From Lactobacillaceae bacterium UBA639 (GTDB taxonomy: Bacteria; Bacillota; Bacilli; Lactobacillales; Lactobacillaceae), in the NCBI GenBank assembly GCA_002299975.1, contig DBOT01000121.1, forward strand, positions 1,969 to 10,828: 8,860 bases of DNA, read 5' to 3'. Within the stretch, counting starts at the first letter, position 1; every line of letters begins with the position of its first letter. The position numbers and the translations under genes were made by a program. Shown here one piece after another: positions 1-6,523 of this stretch. The notes below the pieces were generated by a model. That model saw nothing but the letters and a program-made list of their open reading frames with translations, was not told where the DNA came from and made no database searches.

Positions 1-1069
1 AGCGGCTGCCGGTCTAGCCGCGGCCTTTAACGCGCCCATCGCCAGTACCATCTTTATCCTCGAGGAGGTCTACCACAACTTCTCGCCGGTGATCTGGCTG
101 GCGACCTTCGTCAGTTCGCTCTGTTCCAACATGGTCTCAATGGTCTTCTTCGGCTTGCGGCCCGTCCTGGACGTTCCCTATGACCGGATGCTACCAACGA
201 AGTTTTACTGGCACCTGATTGTGTTGGGCCTCATGCTGGGGCTATTGGGACGACTGTATCAAATTGTGATCCTGCACCTCAATGGTTGGAGTGCTAAGTT
301 AAAGTGGTTACCACCGCTTGCCTACCCAGTGGTGCCGTTTCTGTTGGTAATTCCCATTGCCTGGTTCTGGCCTCAGACCCTGGGTGGGGGGAACCAATTG
401 ATCGGGACCCTTCGTCTAATGCCGGTCTCCATTGGCCTCTTCTTCGGCCTGTTTGTGCTCCGCTTTGTGTTCTCAATGATCAGTTATGGTTCCCAGCTAC
501 CCGGGGGGATCTTCCTGCCAATTCTGACGTTAGGGGCAGTCCTGGGGGCTCTCTACTGCGCCGTGATGAACCAGCTGGGCTTATTGCCAGCGGCGTACCT
601 GCCGAACTTCATCATCTATGCGATGGCGGGTTACTTTGCCTGCATCAGTAAGGCGCCGTTCACTGCCATCCTGCTGATCACCGAGATGGTTGGTTCTCTA
701 ACGCACCTGATGCCCCTGGCGACGGTGGCGGTGGTGGCCTACCTGGTCGTCAATGCCCTGCATGGGGAACCAGTTTACACAGCAATGTTCAATGCCTTTA
801 TTGGCAAGCACCCCCAGAAGCCAGACCAGAACGTTACGATGCCGGTGACCGTCTACGCGGGTTCCCGGTTGGACGGGTGCCAGGTAAAGGACTACCCGTG
901 GCCGGCCGATACGATTGTGACCCTGATTTACCGGGGCGAGGATAAGATCATCCCCAATGGTAAGACCGTTATTCAGGCTGGTGATACCCTGTTGATCCGG
1001 GCTAACTTCACGAAGACCAATCACTGTTACCGGCGGATAATGAGCGCGGCCCACTATGCGAACGTATAG
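1..1069 (+). CDS. ClC family chloride channel/transporter with C-terminal TrkA-C-like domain (5' truncated by window)
   Basis: This is a membrane protein that moves chloride (as a channel or Cl-/H+ antiporter). The reading frame is open from base 2, so the gene begins upstream of the window; the GTG at 89 is an internal Val codon. About 355 residues are visible. They begin with AGLAAAFNAPIAS and an ILEE motif, typical of the middle of ClC proteins. The PGGIFLP anion-binding loop is at about visible residues 167-173. An APFTAILLITEM helix follows, and then EPVYTAM, whose Tyr (about residue 259) aligns with the pore Tyr445 of E. coli ClcA. Several hydrophobic helices lie between these. The last 75 or so residues are soluble and resemble a TrkA-C (RCK_C) domain, with ADTIVTLIYRGE and AGDTLLIRA. 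The GxEGP gating-glutamate motif would lie upstream and cannot be checked. No terminator is seen between this gene and the secG promoter. Confidence 0.9.
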   Translation, partial: AAAGLAAAFNAPIASTIFILEEVYHNFSPVIWLATFVSSLCSNMVSMVFFGLRPVLDVPYDRMLPTKFYWHLIVLGLMLGLLGRLYQIVILHLNGWSAKLKWLPPLAYPVVPFLLVIPIAWFWPQTLGGGNQLIGTLRLMPVSIGLFFGLFVLRFVFSMISYGSQLPGGIFLPILTLGAVLGALYCAVMNQLGLLPAAYLPNFIIYAMAGYFACISKAPFTAILLITEMVGSLTHLMPLATVAVVAYLVVNALHGEPVYTAMFNAFIGKHPQKPDQNVTMPVTVYAGSRLDGCQVKDYPWPADTIVTLIYRGEDKIIPNGKTVIQAGDTLLIRANFTKTNHCYRRIMSAAHYANV

Positions 1070-1086
1070 CATTCAGGCGGGGCTTA

Positions 1087-1095
1087 TGGTATGAT
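1087..1095 (+). promoter_or_regulatory. Extended -10 promoter for secG
   Basis: TGGTATGAT fits the TGnTATAAT extended -10 consensus with one mismatch, and AT-rich sequence follows. There is no good -35 box at 16-18 bp upstream (the best is TAGCAT or TTCAGG), which is usual for extended -10 promoters. The predicted transcription start near 1102 gives a leader of about 34 nt to the secG TTG. Confidence 0.6.
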
Positions 1096-1135
1096 AATAA
1101 AGATATAGTGGGTAAAATATTAGGAGGAAAAATCC

Positions 1136-1375
1136 TTGTATAACACATTAATGACTTTATTTTTAATCGATTGCGTGGTTCTAATCGCATGCGTAATGAT
1201 GCAACCAGCAAAGAACGATAACGACGCAATGTCAGCACTGACCGGTGGTGCGGGGGACCTCTTCTCCCGGCGGAAGGCCCGTGGTTTTGAAGCGGTCATG
1301 CAAATTGTCACGACAATCTGTGGGGCACTCTTCTTTATCCTGGCATTAGCACTGGTTTACGTATCATCACATTAG
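1136..1375 (+). CDS. secG: Preprotein translocase subunit SecG (TTG start)
   Basis: SecG is the small accessory subunit of the SecYEG protein-conducting channel in the cytoplasmic membrane and assists SecA-driven export. The 79-residue protein has the normal SecG length. It has two predicted membrane helices (about residues 3-22 and 55-76). Between them is the conserved loop with MQPAKNDN, ALTGGAG and DLFSRRKARGFEA, which is the family hallmark. The start is TTG at 1136: a perfect AGGAGG at 1122-1127 sits 8 nt upstream, and the next in-frame ATG (1151) would cut into the first helix and lie too far from this site. It is the first gene of the secG-est-rnr-smpB cluster common in Firmicutes. A terminator follows 13 bp after the stop. 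Confidence 0.93.
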   Translation: MYNTLMTLFLIDCVVLIACVMMQPAKNDNDAMSALTGGAGDLFSRRKARGFEAVMQIVTTICGALFFILALALVYVSSH

Positions 1376-1388
1376 ACATTGGTAGTGT

Positions 1389-1421
1389 GCCCCCTGCAGC
1401 GATTCAGGGGGCTTTCTTTTT
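1389..1421 (+). terminator. Rho-independent terminator after secG
   Basis: A perfect 8-bp stem, GCCCCCTG (1389-1396) with CAGGGGGC (1405-1412), closes an 8-nt loop and is followed by TTTCTTTTT. It lies between secG and the esterase gene. No promoter can be seen between it and the esterase start 20 nt further on, so it probably acts as a partial terminator that lowers expression of est-rnr-smpB relative to secG. Confidence 0.85.
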
Positions 1422-1441
1422 ATTGGAAAAGGATGGTAGTG

Positions 1442-2221
1442 ATGAAAACATATACGGGTGAGCCATTTTACTTTAACGGGGGGCGCCCAGCGGTAATCTT
1501 GCTGCACGCCTACTCGGGCAACAGTAACGATGTCCGGATGCTGGGCCGTACCCTTCAGAAACACGGTTATACCGTCTACGCACCAGTATTTACGGGGCAT
1601 GGTGGTGACCCATGTCGGATCCTTAGAGACGGTGATCCGGATGCCTGGTGGGAAGACACCCAATTAGCAATTCGCCGTTTGCGGGATAGTGGTCATGACC
1701 AGCTCGCCATCTTCGGGCTCTCCCTAGGTGGCCTCTTTGCTACCCGGGCCCTAGAGAACGATGCCCAGCTGAGCGGTGGGGGCGTTTTTGCCTCCCCAAT
1801 CACCACCTGGGGACAGTCAAACGTGCCCGAGTATTTCCAACGACTGGCAATGAATTACTACCGAAAAGAACAGACGCCGCAGGCTGCGGTGGACGATAAA
1901 ATGGCTTGGATCAAGGAACACTTACCAGCTCAGCTAGCGGCAATTCAAGCGATGACTAAACAATTGGACGCCGACCTGGACCAGATTCACCAGCCCTTCT
2001 TTATTGCCCAGGGGGGTCGTGATGAGATGATTGATCCCCAGTCCGGTGCCCAGTTGGCTGACCGGTTGCGGGCGCAGGGAACGACGGTGGACTACCACTT
2101 CTATCCCGATGCCACGCACTTGTTGACGGTCAATACGGCCCACCGCCAGTTATTCGCGGACGTCTTAGATTATTTACAAAAATTATTCGAGGTATCAGAT
2201 GACAACAAGAACAAACGATAA
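1442..2221 (+). CDS. est: Carboxylesterase, Est30-like alpha/beta hydrolase
   Basis: This is a probable cytoplasmic carboxylesterase that hydrolyses short-chain carboxylic esters; the natural substrate is unknown. The 259-residue protein has the catalytic triad of the Geobacillus Est30 group: Ser94 in GLSLGG (92-97), Asp194 in GGRDEMID, and His226 in DATHLLTVN. An oxyanion-region HAYSGNSND follows the first beta strand. There is no signal peptide. I chose ATG 1442 because AAAAGGA at 1427-1433 lies 8 nt upstream. Upstream in-frame starts (TTG 1379, ATG 1433) would place coding sequence in the terminator or overlap the ribosome site. Its last 23 bases overlap the start of rnr, so the two are likely translationally coupled. 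An esterase at this place in a secG-rnr-smpB cluster is also seen in Bacillus. Confidence 0.88.
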   Translation: MKTYTGEPFYFNGGRPAVILLHAYSGNSNDVRMLGRTLQKHGYTVYAPVFTGHGGDPCRILRDGDPDAWWEDTQLAIRRLRDSGHDQLAIFGLSLGGLFATRALENDAQLSGGGVFASPITTWGQSNVPEYFQRLAMNYYRKEQTPQAAVDDKMAWIKEHLPAQLAAIQAMTKQLDADLDQIHQPFFIAQGGRDEMIDPQSGAQLADRLRAQGTTVDYHFYPDATHLLTVNTAHRQLFADVLDYLQKLFEVSDDNKNKR

Positions 2222-4559
2222 ACAGCATTTAGAAGATCAGATTCTTAAATACTTAACCGACAATGCGGGGGTGAGCTACTCCGCCGAACGGATCGCCTAC
2301 CATCTCGGGATGGATAACGGCGATCAGTTTACCCCAGTTGTTCAGACCCTAGCCAAATTGGAGCGGGACAAGAAAGTTCAAGTGAACGACAAGGGTGAGT
2401 TTGAGGCTGTAATCAAGCAACAACCGCTGACGGGGACCTTCCATGGTAACGATAAGGGCTTCGGGTTTGTGGACTACGACCCGGATCTGCCGGACATGTA
2501 CATCAATCCCGACCATACTCTGCATGCCCTAAACGGCGACCAGGTGACAGTCAAGATCTTACGTCCCGGTAAGCCGGGAACGGACCAGGGACCTGAAGGA
2601 CAGGTTACGTCCATCATCGAGCACAACTACGAGCGGGTTGTCGGCGAATTCAAGCAGGAGACGGTTGGCAACTACATCGGTGAAATCCTGTTGAAGGACA
2701 AGAAGTTGAATTCATACCGCTTCTTCGTTACGGACCAGGGCCTGAAGCCAATGGATGGCCAAGTGGTTACGGCCACCGTTGCCACCTACCCGGATGATGA
2801 TTCACCAAAGGTTATGACCGGGGCCGTTACGGAGGTTATCGGGGACAAGGATGAACCCGGTATCGACATCATGTCAGTCATCTACGCCCACGATGTTCCG
2901 CACGAGTTCCCTAAGGAAGCGCTGGAGCAGGCCGATAAGATCCCAATGCACGTCCTGCCAGAGGAAAAGAAGGGCCGGGAAGACATCACCGACCAGCCGC
3001 TGGTCACGATTGACGCCATCGAGTCCAAGGACTTGGATGATGCCGTCGTCGCTTGGAAGATGGATAATGGTCACTACCACCTTGGGGTCCACATCGCCGA
3101 CGTCAGCCACTACGTTAAGCCGGGCACGCCGCTGGACAAGGAAGCCTTCAAGCGGGGGACCTCAGTTTACCTGACCGACCGGGTAGTTCCAATGCTGCCT
3201 AAGCGCCTGTCCAACGGGATCTGCTCACTGAACCCGGGTGAAGAACGGTTGGCCATGAGTTGTGAGATGGAGATTGACGAAAATGGTAAGATCGTCAACC
3301 ACCGGATCTTCCCTAGTGTCATGCGGTCCCACGCCCGGATGACCTACAAGGCGGTTAACCGGATTCTGGAGGCCCACGATAAAAAGACCATCGCTGAGTA
3401 CAAGGACCTAGTACCGATGTTTGAGACGATGGGTGAGCTCCACCGGATCCTGCTTAAGAACCGGAAGCGGCGGGGAGCTATCGACTTTGAGGCCCCAGAA
3501 GCCAAGATCATTGTTGATGAGAAGGGCCACCCAACAGATATCCAGCTCCGGGAACGGGGACTGGCAGAACGGATGATTGAATCCTTCATGCTGGCAGCCA
3601 ACGAAACGGTAGCGGAACACTACTTCAAGGAAAAGGTACCGTTCTTATACCGGATTCACGAAACCCCAGATAAGGACCGGATCAAGTCCTTCGTTGACTT
3701 CCTGGAGGTCTTCGGCATCAACGTTCATGGTGACATCAACAACGTTAAGCCAAAGATGCTGCAAAACGTCTTAAAGGAAGTCGCTGGTAAGCCTGAGGAA
3801 GAAATGGTCCAGGTTATGATGCTGCGGAGTATGCAGCAGGCGAAGTATTCAGATGAGGAACTGGGACACTTCGGTCTGGGAGCACCATACTACACCCACT
3901 TCACCTCCCCAATTCGGCGTTACCCTGACGATACGGTGCACCGCTTGATCAAGTGGTACCACGAACATGGTAAGGGTGAGAAGGCCAAAGCTCACTGGCG
4001 CGACAAGCTACCGGAGATTGCCGAACACACCTCCGTTACTGAACGGCGGGGGATCGACACGGAACGGGATGTCGACAGCATGAAGAAGGCCGAATACATG
4101 GAGGACCACATCGGTGAGACCTTCGATGCGGTAGTCAGCTCCGTGATGAAGTTTGGCCTGTTCGTTGAGCTACCAAACACGGTTGAGGGCCTTATCCACA
4201 TCAGCGTGATGGATGACGACTACTATGAATACTCCGAAAAGCACCTGGCTCTGATCGGTCGTAGGACGCACCGGATCTTCCAAATCGGGCAACCGGTTCA
4301 GGTTAAATTACTGCGGGTCGACAAGGACCTGCGAGAAGTTGACTTCCAGATTGTTCATCCGGAAAATACTCCAACCACAAAGATTCGGGTACCACATGAT
4401 GATCGCCGCGGAAATCATGGCCACTTTAACCGGCGGGACCGGAACAAACACAATGGTCACGTTAATAACCGGCAGATCAACCGGGGACAGAGTCGGCACC
4501 ACAACAATTCCCGTGATCATCATTCCGAGGGACGGCGAAACCGTCGGCTGCGTTCATAA
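2199..4559 (+). CDS. rnr: Ribonuclease R (3'-5' exoribonuclease)
   Basis: RNase R is a processive, hydrolytic 3'-to-5' exoribonuclease that degrades structured RNA, including mRNA released by trans-translation. The 786-residue protein shows the full domain order: an N-terminal winged helix (about 9-70), two cold-shock domains (about 75-225), the RNB catalytic domain (about 255-585), S1 (about 635-718) and a basic tail. The RNB metal ligands are Asp272, Asp278, Asp280 and Asp281 in VTIDAIESKDLDDAV. The RNase II family signature is present from HFGL (557) through HFTSPIRRYPD (567-577) to His581. The tail (about 722-786) is rich in His, Asn and Arg. ATG 2199 lies inside the esterase gene with GAGG at 2189-2192, 6 nt upstream. 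smpB follows 18 nt after the stop, which fits their shared role in ribosome rescue. Confidence 0.97.
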   Translation: MTTRTNDKQHLEDQILKYLTDNAGVSYSAERIAYHLGMDNGDQFTPVVQTLAKLERDKKVQVNDKGEFEAVIKQQPLTGTFHGNDKGFGFVDYDPDLPDMYINPDHTLHALNGDQVTVKILRPGKPGTDQGPEGQVTSIIEHNYERVVGEFKQETVGNYIGEILLKDKKLNSYRFFVTDQGLKPMDGQVVTATVATYPDDDSPKVMTGAVTEVIGDKDEPGIDIMSVIYAHDVPHEFPKEALEQADKIPMHVLPEEKKGREDITDQPLVTIDAIESKDLDDAVVAWKMDNGHYHLGVHIADVSHYVKPGTPLDKEAFKRGTSVYLTDRVVPMLPKRLSNGICSLNPGEERLAMSCEMEIDENGKIVNHRIFPSVMRSHARMTYKAVNRILEAHDKKTIAEYKDLVPMFETMGELHRILLKNRKRRGAIDFEAPEAKIIVDEKGHPTDIQLRERGLAERMIESFMLAANETVAEHYFKEKVPFLYRIHETPDKDRIKSFVDFLEVFGINVHGDINNVKPKMLQNVLKEVAGKPEEEMVQVMMLRSMQQAKYSDEELGHFGLGAPYYTHFTSPIRRYPDDTVHRLIKWYHEHGKGEKAKAHWRDKLPEIAEHTSVTERRGIDTERDVDSMKKAEYMEDHIGETFDAVVSSVMKFGLFVELPNTVEGLIHISVMDDDYYEYSEKHLALIGRRTHRIFQIGQPVQVKLLRVDKDLREVDFQIVHPENTPTTKIRVPHDDRRGNHGHFNRRDRNKHNGHVNNRQINRGQSRHHNNSRDHHSEGRRNRRLRS

Positions 4560-4577
4560 TTTTAATGGAGGGATAGC

Positions 4578-5048
4578 ATGGCAAAAAAATCCCAACACAC
4601 TAATGACAACTTAATTGCCCAAAATAAAAAGGCCCGGCACGACTATTTCGTGACGGATACCTACGAGGCGGGGCTGGTTCTGACGGGGACCGAGATCAAG
4701 TCCGTCCGGGCACACCGGGTTAACCTGAAGGATGGGTTTGCCCAGATCAAGAACGGTGAGGCCTGGCTGATGAATGTCCACATCAGTGAATATGACAACG
4801 GAACCTACTTTAACCAGGATCCCCTCCGGAACCGGAAGCTCCTTCTCCACAAGAAGGAGATCCATCGGCTGACCGGGACCCTCCAGGACAAGGGGGTTAC
4901 CCTGATTCCGCTGAAGATGTACATCAAGCATGGCTATGCTAAGGTCCTGCTGGGGGTTGCCAAGGGTAAACACCAGTATGACAAGCGGGAAGCCATCAAG
5001 CGCCGGGAACAGAACCGGGAGATTGAACGGGTAATGAAGCATTACTAA
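4578..5048 (+). CDS. smpB: SsrA-binding protein SmpB
   Basis: SmpB binds tmRNA and delivers it to stalled ribosomes during trans-translation, so that the trapped chain is tagged for proteolysis and the ribosome is freed. The 156-residue length is normal. Family hallmarks are visible: the NKKARHDY start of the beta barrel, [16 protein letters not shown] (37-52), [11 protein letters not shown] (81-91), [13 protein letters not shown] (111-123) and GKHQYDKRE (130-138). A basic C-terminal tail ([16 protein letters not shown]) is the part that enters the decoding region. GGAGGG at 4567-4572 lies 5 nt before ATG 4578. The first codons are A-rich, which suits low mRNA structure at the start site. It is the last gene of the secG cluster; no ssrA gene is seen directly downstream. 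Confidence 0.96.
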   Translation: MAKKSQHTNDNLIAQNKKARHDYFVTDTYEAGLVLTGTEIKSVRAHRVNLKDGFAQIKNGEAWLMNVHISEYDNGTYFNQDPLRNRKLLLHKKEIHRLTGTLQDKGVTLIPLKMYIKHGYAKVLLGVAKGKHQYDKREAIKRREQNREIERVMKHY

Positions 5049-5053
5049 ATAAC

Positions 5054-5093
5054 AAACGCACAGCAACGCGATTTAACGTTGCTGTGCGTTTTT
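5054..5093 (+). terminator. Bidirectional terminator shared by smpB and the minus-strand gene
   Basis: A perfect 15-bp stem runs from AAACGCACAGCAACG (5054-5068) to its reverse complement (5077-5091) with an 8-nt loop. It is followed on the plus strand by a T run (5089-5093). On the minus strand the hairpin is followed by TTTGTTATTT, so it can also terminate the converging gene. It begins 6 nt after the smpB stop. The minus-strand gene's stop codon (5073-5075) lies in the loop. Confidence 0.9.
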
Positions 5094-5642
5094 AATATTA
5101 TGGCATTTGAAGCCCATCCCAAAGTTATCGGCTAGTCGTGCCCGCCGGAACCGGAGATGCTTAGGATCGCGCTGGCCATGCCGGGCCCAGTGGTCAAGGA
5201 CGCTGGCGACGAGAATGGCCAGGGGCTCGTCGGCCTTTTGTTCAACCTTCAACTCATGGTAGTAGCTTCCGGTGAACTCAACGGGCTGGAGGGAGAAGAC
5301 CTGCCGACTCCCTTGAAAGACCCGGTAGCGACCGGCCAGGGGTGAGCCAACAATGAACCAGTTTAGACCACGGATGTAGATCACCTGCCGGACAAAGCCC
5401 AGGGACTTGCCGACCGTACCGACCCGTTGGCGATTGAGATAGAGAGAGAACTTCGGCAACATTCCCAGTGACTGCTGTTTGACCTCCGCCAGTAATGCCC
5501 CGTTGATCGCATAGAGGGAGAGCACGTCATAATGCATTCCCCACTTGCCGACCAGGAGGTAACACGATCGGCCCTGATGGTCACGAATAATCGTGGTGCC
5601 GTGCAGGTCGGTCGCATGATCGCGCAGATATAATTGCCGCAT
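5073..5642 (-). CDS. LURP-one-related / tubby C-terminal-like protein, function unknown
   Basis: The protein has 189 residues and no signal peptide or clear membrane helix. Its pattern fits the LURP-one/YxjI group (tubby C-terminal-like beta barrel): a start MRQLYLRDHATDLHG, then IIRDHQGRSCYLLVGKW, DVLSLYAINGALLAEVKQ, LGMLPKFSLYLNRQRVGTV, and later DEPLAILVASVLDHW. Alternating short hydrophobic strands with turns support a beta-barrel fold. The assignment comes from pattern memory and the function is not known for bacterial members. ATG 5642 is preceded by GGTGGTGA about 5 nt away and by an in-frame TAG, so the start is fixed. It is transcribed alone, convergent with smpB and divergent from ung. 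The last six codons (KNAQQR) and the stop are encoded by the terminator hairpin. Confidence 0.72.
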   Translation of the reverse strand: MRQLYLRDHATDLHGTTIIRDHQGRSCYLLVGKWGMHYDVLSLYAINGALLAEVKQQSLGMLPKFSLYLNRQRVGTVGKSLGFVRQVIYIRGLNWFIVGSPLAGRYRVFQGSRQVFSLQPVEFTGSYYHELKVEQKADEPLAILVASVLDHWARHGQRDPKHLRFRRARLADNFGMGFKCHNIKNAQQR

Positions 5643-5673
5643 TTTTTCACCACCAATCTACTGCTTTAAGAGT

Positions 5674-5702
5674 ATTTTAACAGTTTAGCGGCCGATTGCC
5701 TA
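5674..5702 (-). promoter_or_regulatory. Promoter of the LURP-one-like gene
   Basis: Read on the minus strand: a -35 like TAGGCA (5697-5702), a 17-bp spacer, then an extended -10 TGTTAAAAT (-10 hexamer at 5674-5679). The hexamer matches TATAAT at 5 of 6 positions. The predicted start near 5667 gives a leader of about 25 nt to ATG 5642. Confidence 0.55.
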
Positions 5703-5705
5703 CCG

Positions 5706-5719
5706 CCAAAGCGTTTTCA
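5706..5719. promoter_or_regulatory. cre-like site (possible CcpA binding), between divergent promoters
   Basis: CCAAAGCGTTTTCA fits the cre consensus TGNAARCGNWWWCA at 12 of 14 positions; the two mismatches are the first two bases. Read on the other strand it starts TGAAAACGCTTT, also 12 of 14. It is centred about 50 bp upstream of the predicted ung-pta transcription start and about 46 bp upstream of the minus-strand one. An upstream position of this kind is where CcpA activates pta and ackA in Bacillus subtilis. Binding is an inference from sequence only. Confidence 0.35.
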
Positions 5720-5746
5720 TTTCGATACGCAGGGCGAGATGAGATA

Positions 5747-5755
5747 TGCTAAAAT
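5747..5755 (+). promoter_or_regulatory. Extended -10 promoter for ung-pta
   Basis: TGCTAAAAT fits TGnTATAAT with one mismatch. No convincing -35 is seen (ACGCAG at 17 bp, TACGCA at 18 bp). The predicted start near 5762 would exclude the upstream in-frame ATG at 5739 as the ung start. Confidence 0.55.
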
Positions 5756-5777
5756 AATAGACGAGGTGCTGATAGTC

Positions 5778-6482
5778 ATGAAACAACTAATTCATAATGA
5801 CTGGTGGGATGTTTTAAAACCACAGTTTGAGAGTGCGTACTATGCACAACTACGGGAATTTCTGAAGGAAGAATACACATACTATACGGTTTATCCGGAG
5901 ATGCACCACATCTTCGAGGCCTTTGAGTGGACGCCTTTTCATGAGGTCAAGGTTGTGATCTTGGGGCAAGATCCGTACCACGGACCACACCAGGCTCATG
6001 GATGCAGTTTTTCTGTTCTTCCGGGAGTCCCAGTACCGCCGTCGCTACAGAATATCTATAAGGAACTCCACGATGACCTGGGTTGTACTCCGGTTAACCA
6101 TGGCTACTTGAAGAAGTGGGCCGATCAAGGAGTCCTGCTTTTGAACTCGGTATTGACGGTTCGTGATGGCCAGGCCTTCTCACACAAGGGCCACGGCTGG
6201 GAGAAGTTGACGGATGCGGCGATTCATGCCCTGTCCGAACGCCCCAAGCCAGTGATCTTTATTCTGTGGGGACGGGCTGCCCGTGACAAGAAAAAGCTGA
6301 TCAACTTGAAGACCAACATCGTTCTTGAATCAGCGCACCCGAGTCCGCTTTCCGCTAATCGTGGTTTCTTTGGCTCACGGCCATTTTCTAAGACCAATGA
6401 GGCACTTCAGGCAATGGGAGAGACGCCGATTGATTGGCAGCTGCCGGCCCAGCCGGTTGTTGGCAAGCAGATCGCAAATTAG
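5778..6482 (+). CDS. ung: Uracil-DNA glycosylase, family 1
   Basis: Ung removes uracil from DNA, leaving an abasic site for base excision repair. The protein has 234 residues, close to the family norm of 220-230. It carries all family-1 motifs: the water-activating loop GQDPYHG (63-69, catalytic Asp65), CSFSV with the base-stacking Phe78, LLLNSVLTV with the uracil-specific Asn123, and [13 protein letters not shown] (187-199) with catalytic His187 and intercalating Leu191. ATG 5778 is chosen because GAGGTG (5763-5768) lies 9 nt upstream. The in-frame ATG 5739 overlaps the promoter -10 region and would add 13 residues lacking family likeness. pta follows 41 nt downstream with no terminator between, so the two are probably co-transcribed. 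Confidence 0.96.
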   Translation: MKQLIHNDWWDVLKPQFESAYYAQLREFLKEEYTYYTVYPEMHHIFEAFEWTPFHEVKVVILGQDPYHGPHQAHGCSFSVLPGVPVPPSLQNIYKELHDDLGCTPVNHGYLKKWADQGVLLLNSVLTVRDGQAFSHKGHGWEKLTDAAIHALSERPKPVIFILWGRAARDKKKLINLKTNIVLESAHPSPLSANRGFFGSRPFSKTNEALQAMGETPIDWQLPAQPVVGKQIAN

Positions 6483-6523
6483 GTGTAGATGCTTGATGAC
6501 CACTAATAAGGAGGTTCAGCATA

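Noticed and set aside
304..651. Plus-strand open frame of 115 codons inside the ClC gene
   Set aside because: An out-of-frame shadow of a clear membrane protein; no ribosome site.
698..1072. Minus-strand open frame opposite the end of the ClC gene
   Set aside because: It covers well-conserved ClC and TrkA-C coding sequence and shows no protein family features.
1304..1317. Inverted repeat ATTGTC-AC-GACAAT inside secG
   Set aside because: A 6-bp dyad with a 2-nt spacer could look like an operator, but it is in coding sequence, no promoter is nearby, and a repeat this short is expected by chance.
1379..1441. Upstream in-frame TTG/ATG starts for the esterase
   Set aside because: They would make the terminator hairpin coding or overlap the ribosome site; the residues added have no esterase likeness.
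4339..4614. Plus-strand open frame spanning the end of rnr and the start of smpB
   Set aside because: It is out of frame with both certain genes and has no motif; produced by the low-complexity tail of rnr.
4611..5066. Minus-strand open frame of about 151 codons opposite smpB
   Set aside because: It mirrors smpB almost end to end, has no ribosome site or recognisable motifs, and runs into the terminator hairpin. GC-rich codon bias alone keeps the opposite strand open.
5739..5777. Upstream in-frame ATG for ung
   Set aside because: It overlaps the extended -10 promoter and lacks a ribosome site, while ATG 5778 has GAGGTG at good spacing and gives the family's usual length.
6460..6489. Possible promoter for pta: TTGGCA, 18 bp, TGTAGA
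   Set aside because: The -35 is good but the -10 matches only 3 of 6 positions and lacks a TGn extension; too weak to list as a feature.
6489..6506. Five-codon mini-ORF (MLDDH) just before the pta ribosome site
   Set aside because: It has no ribosome site of its own, and so short a frame is likely by chance.
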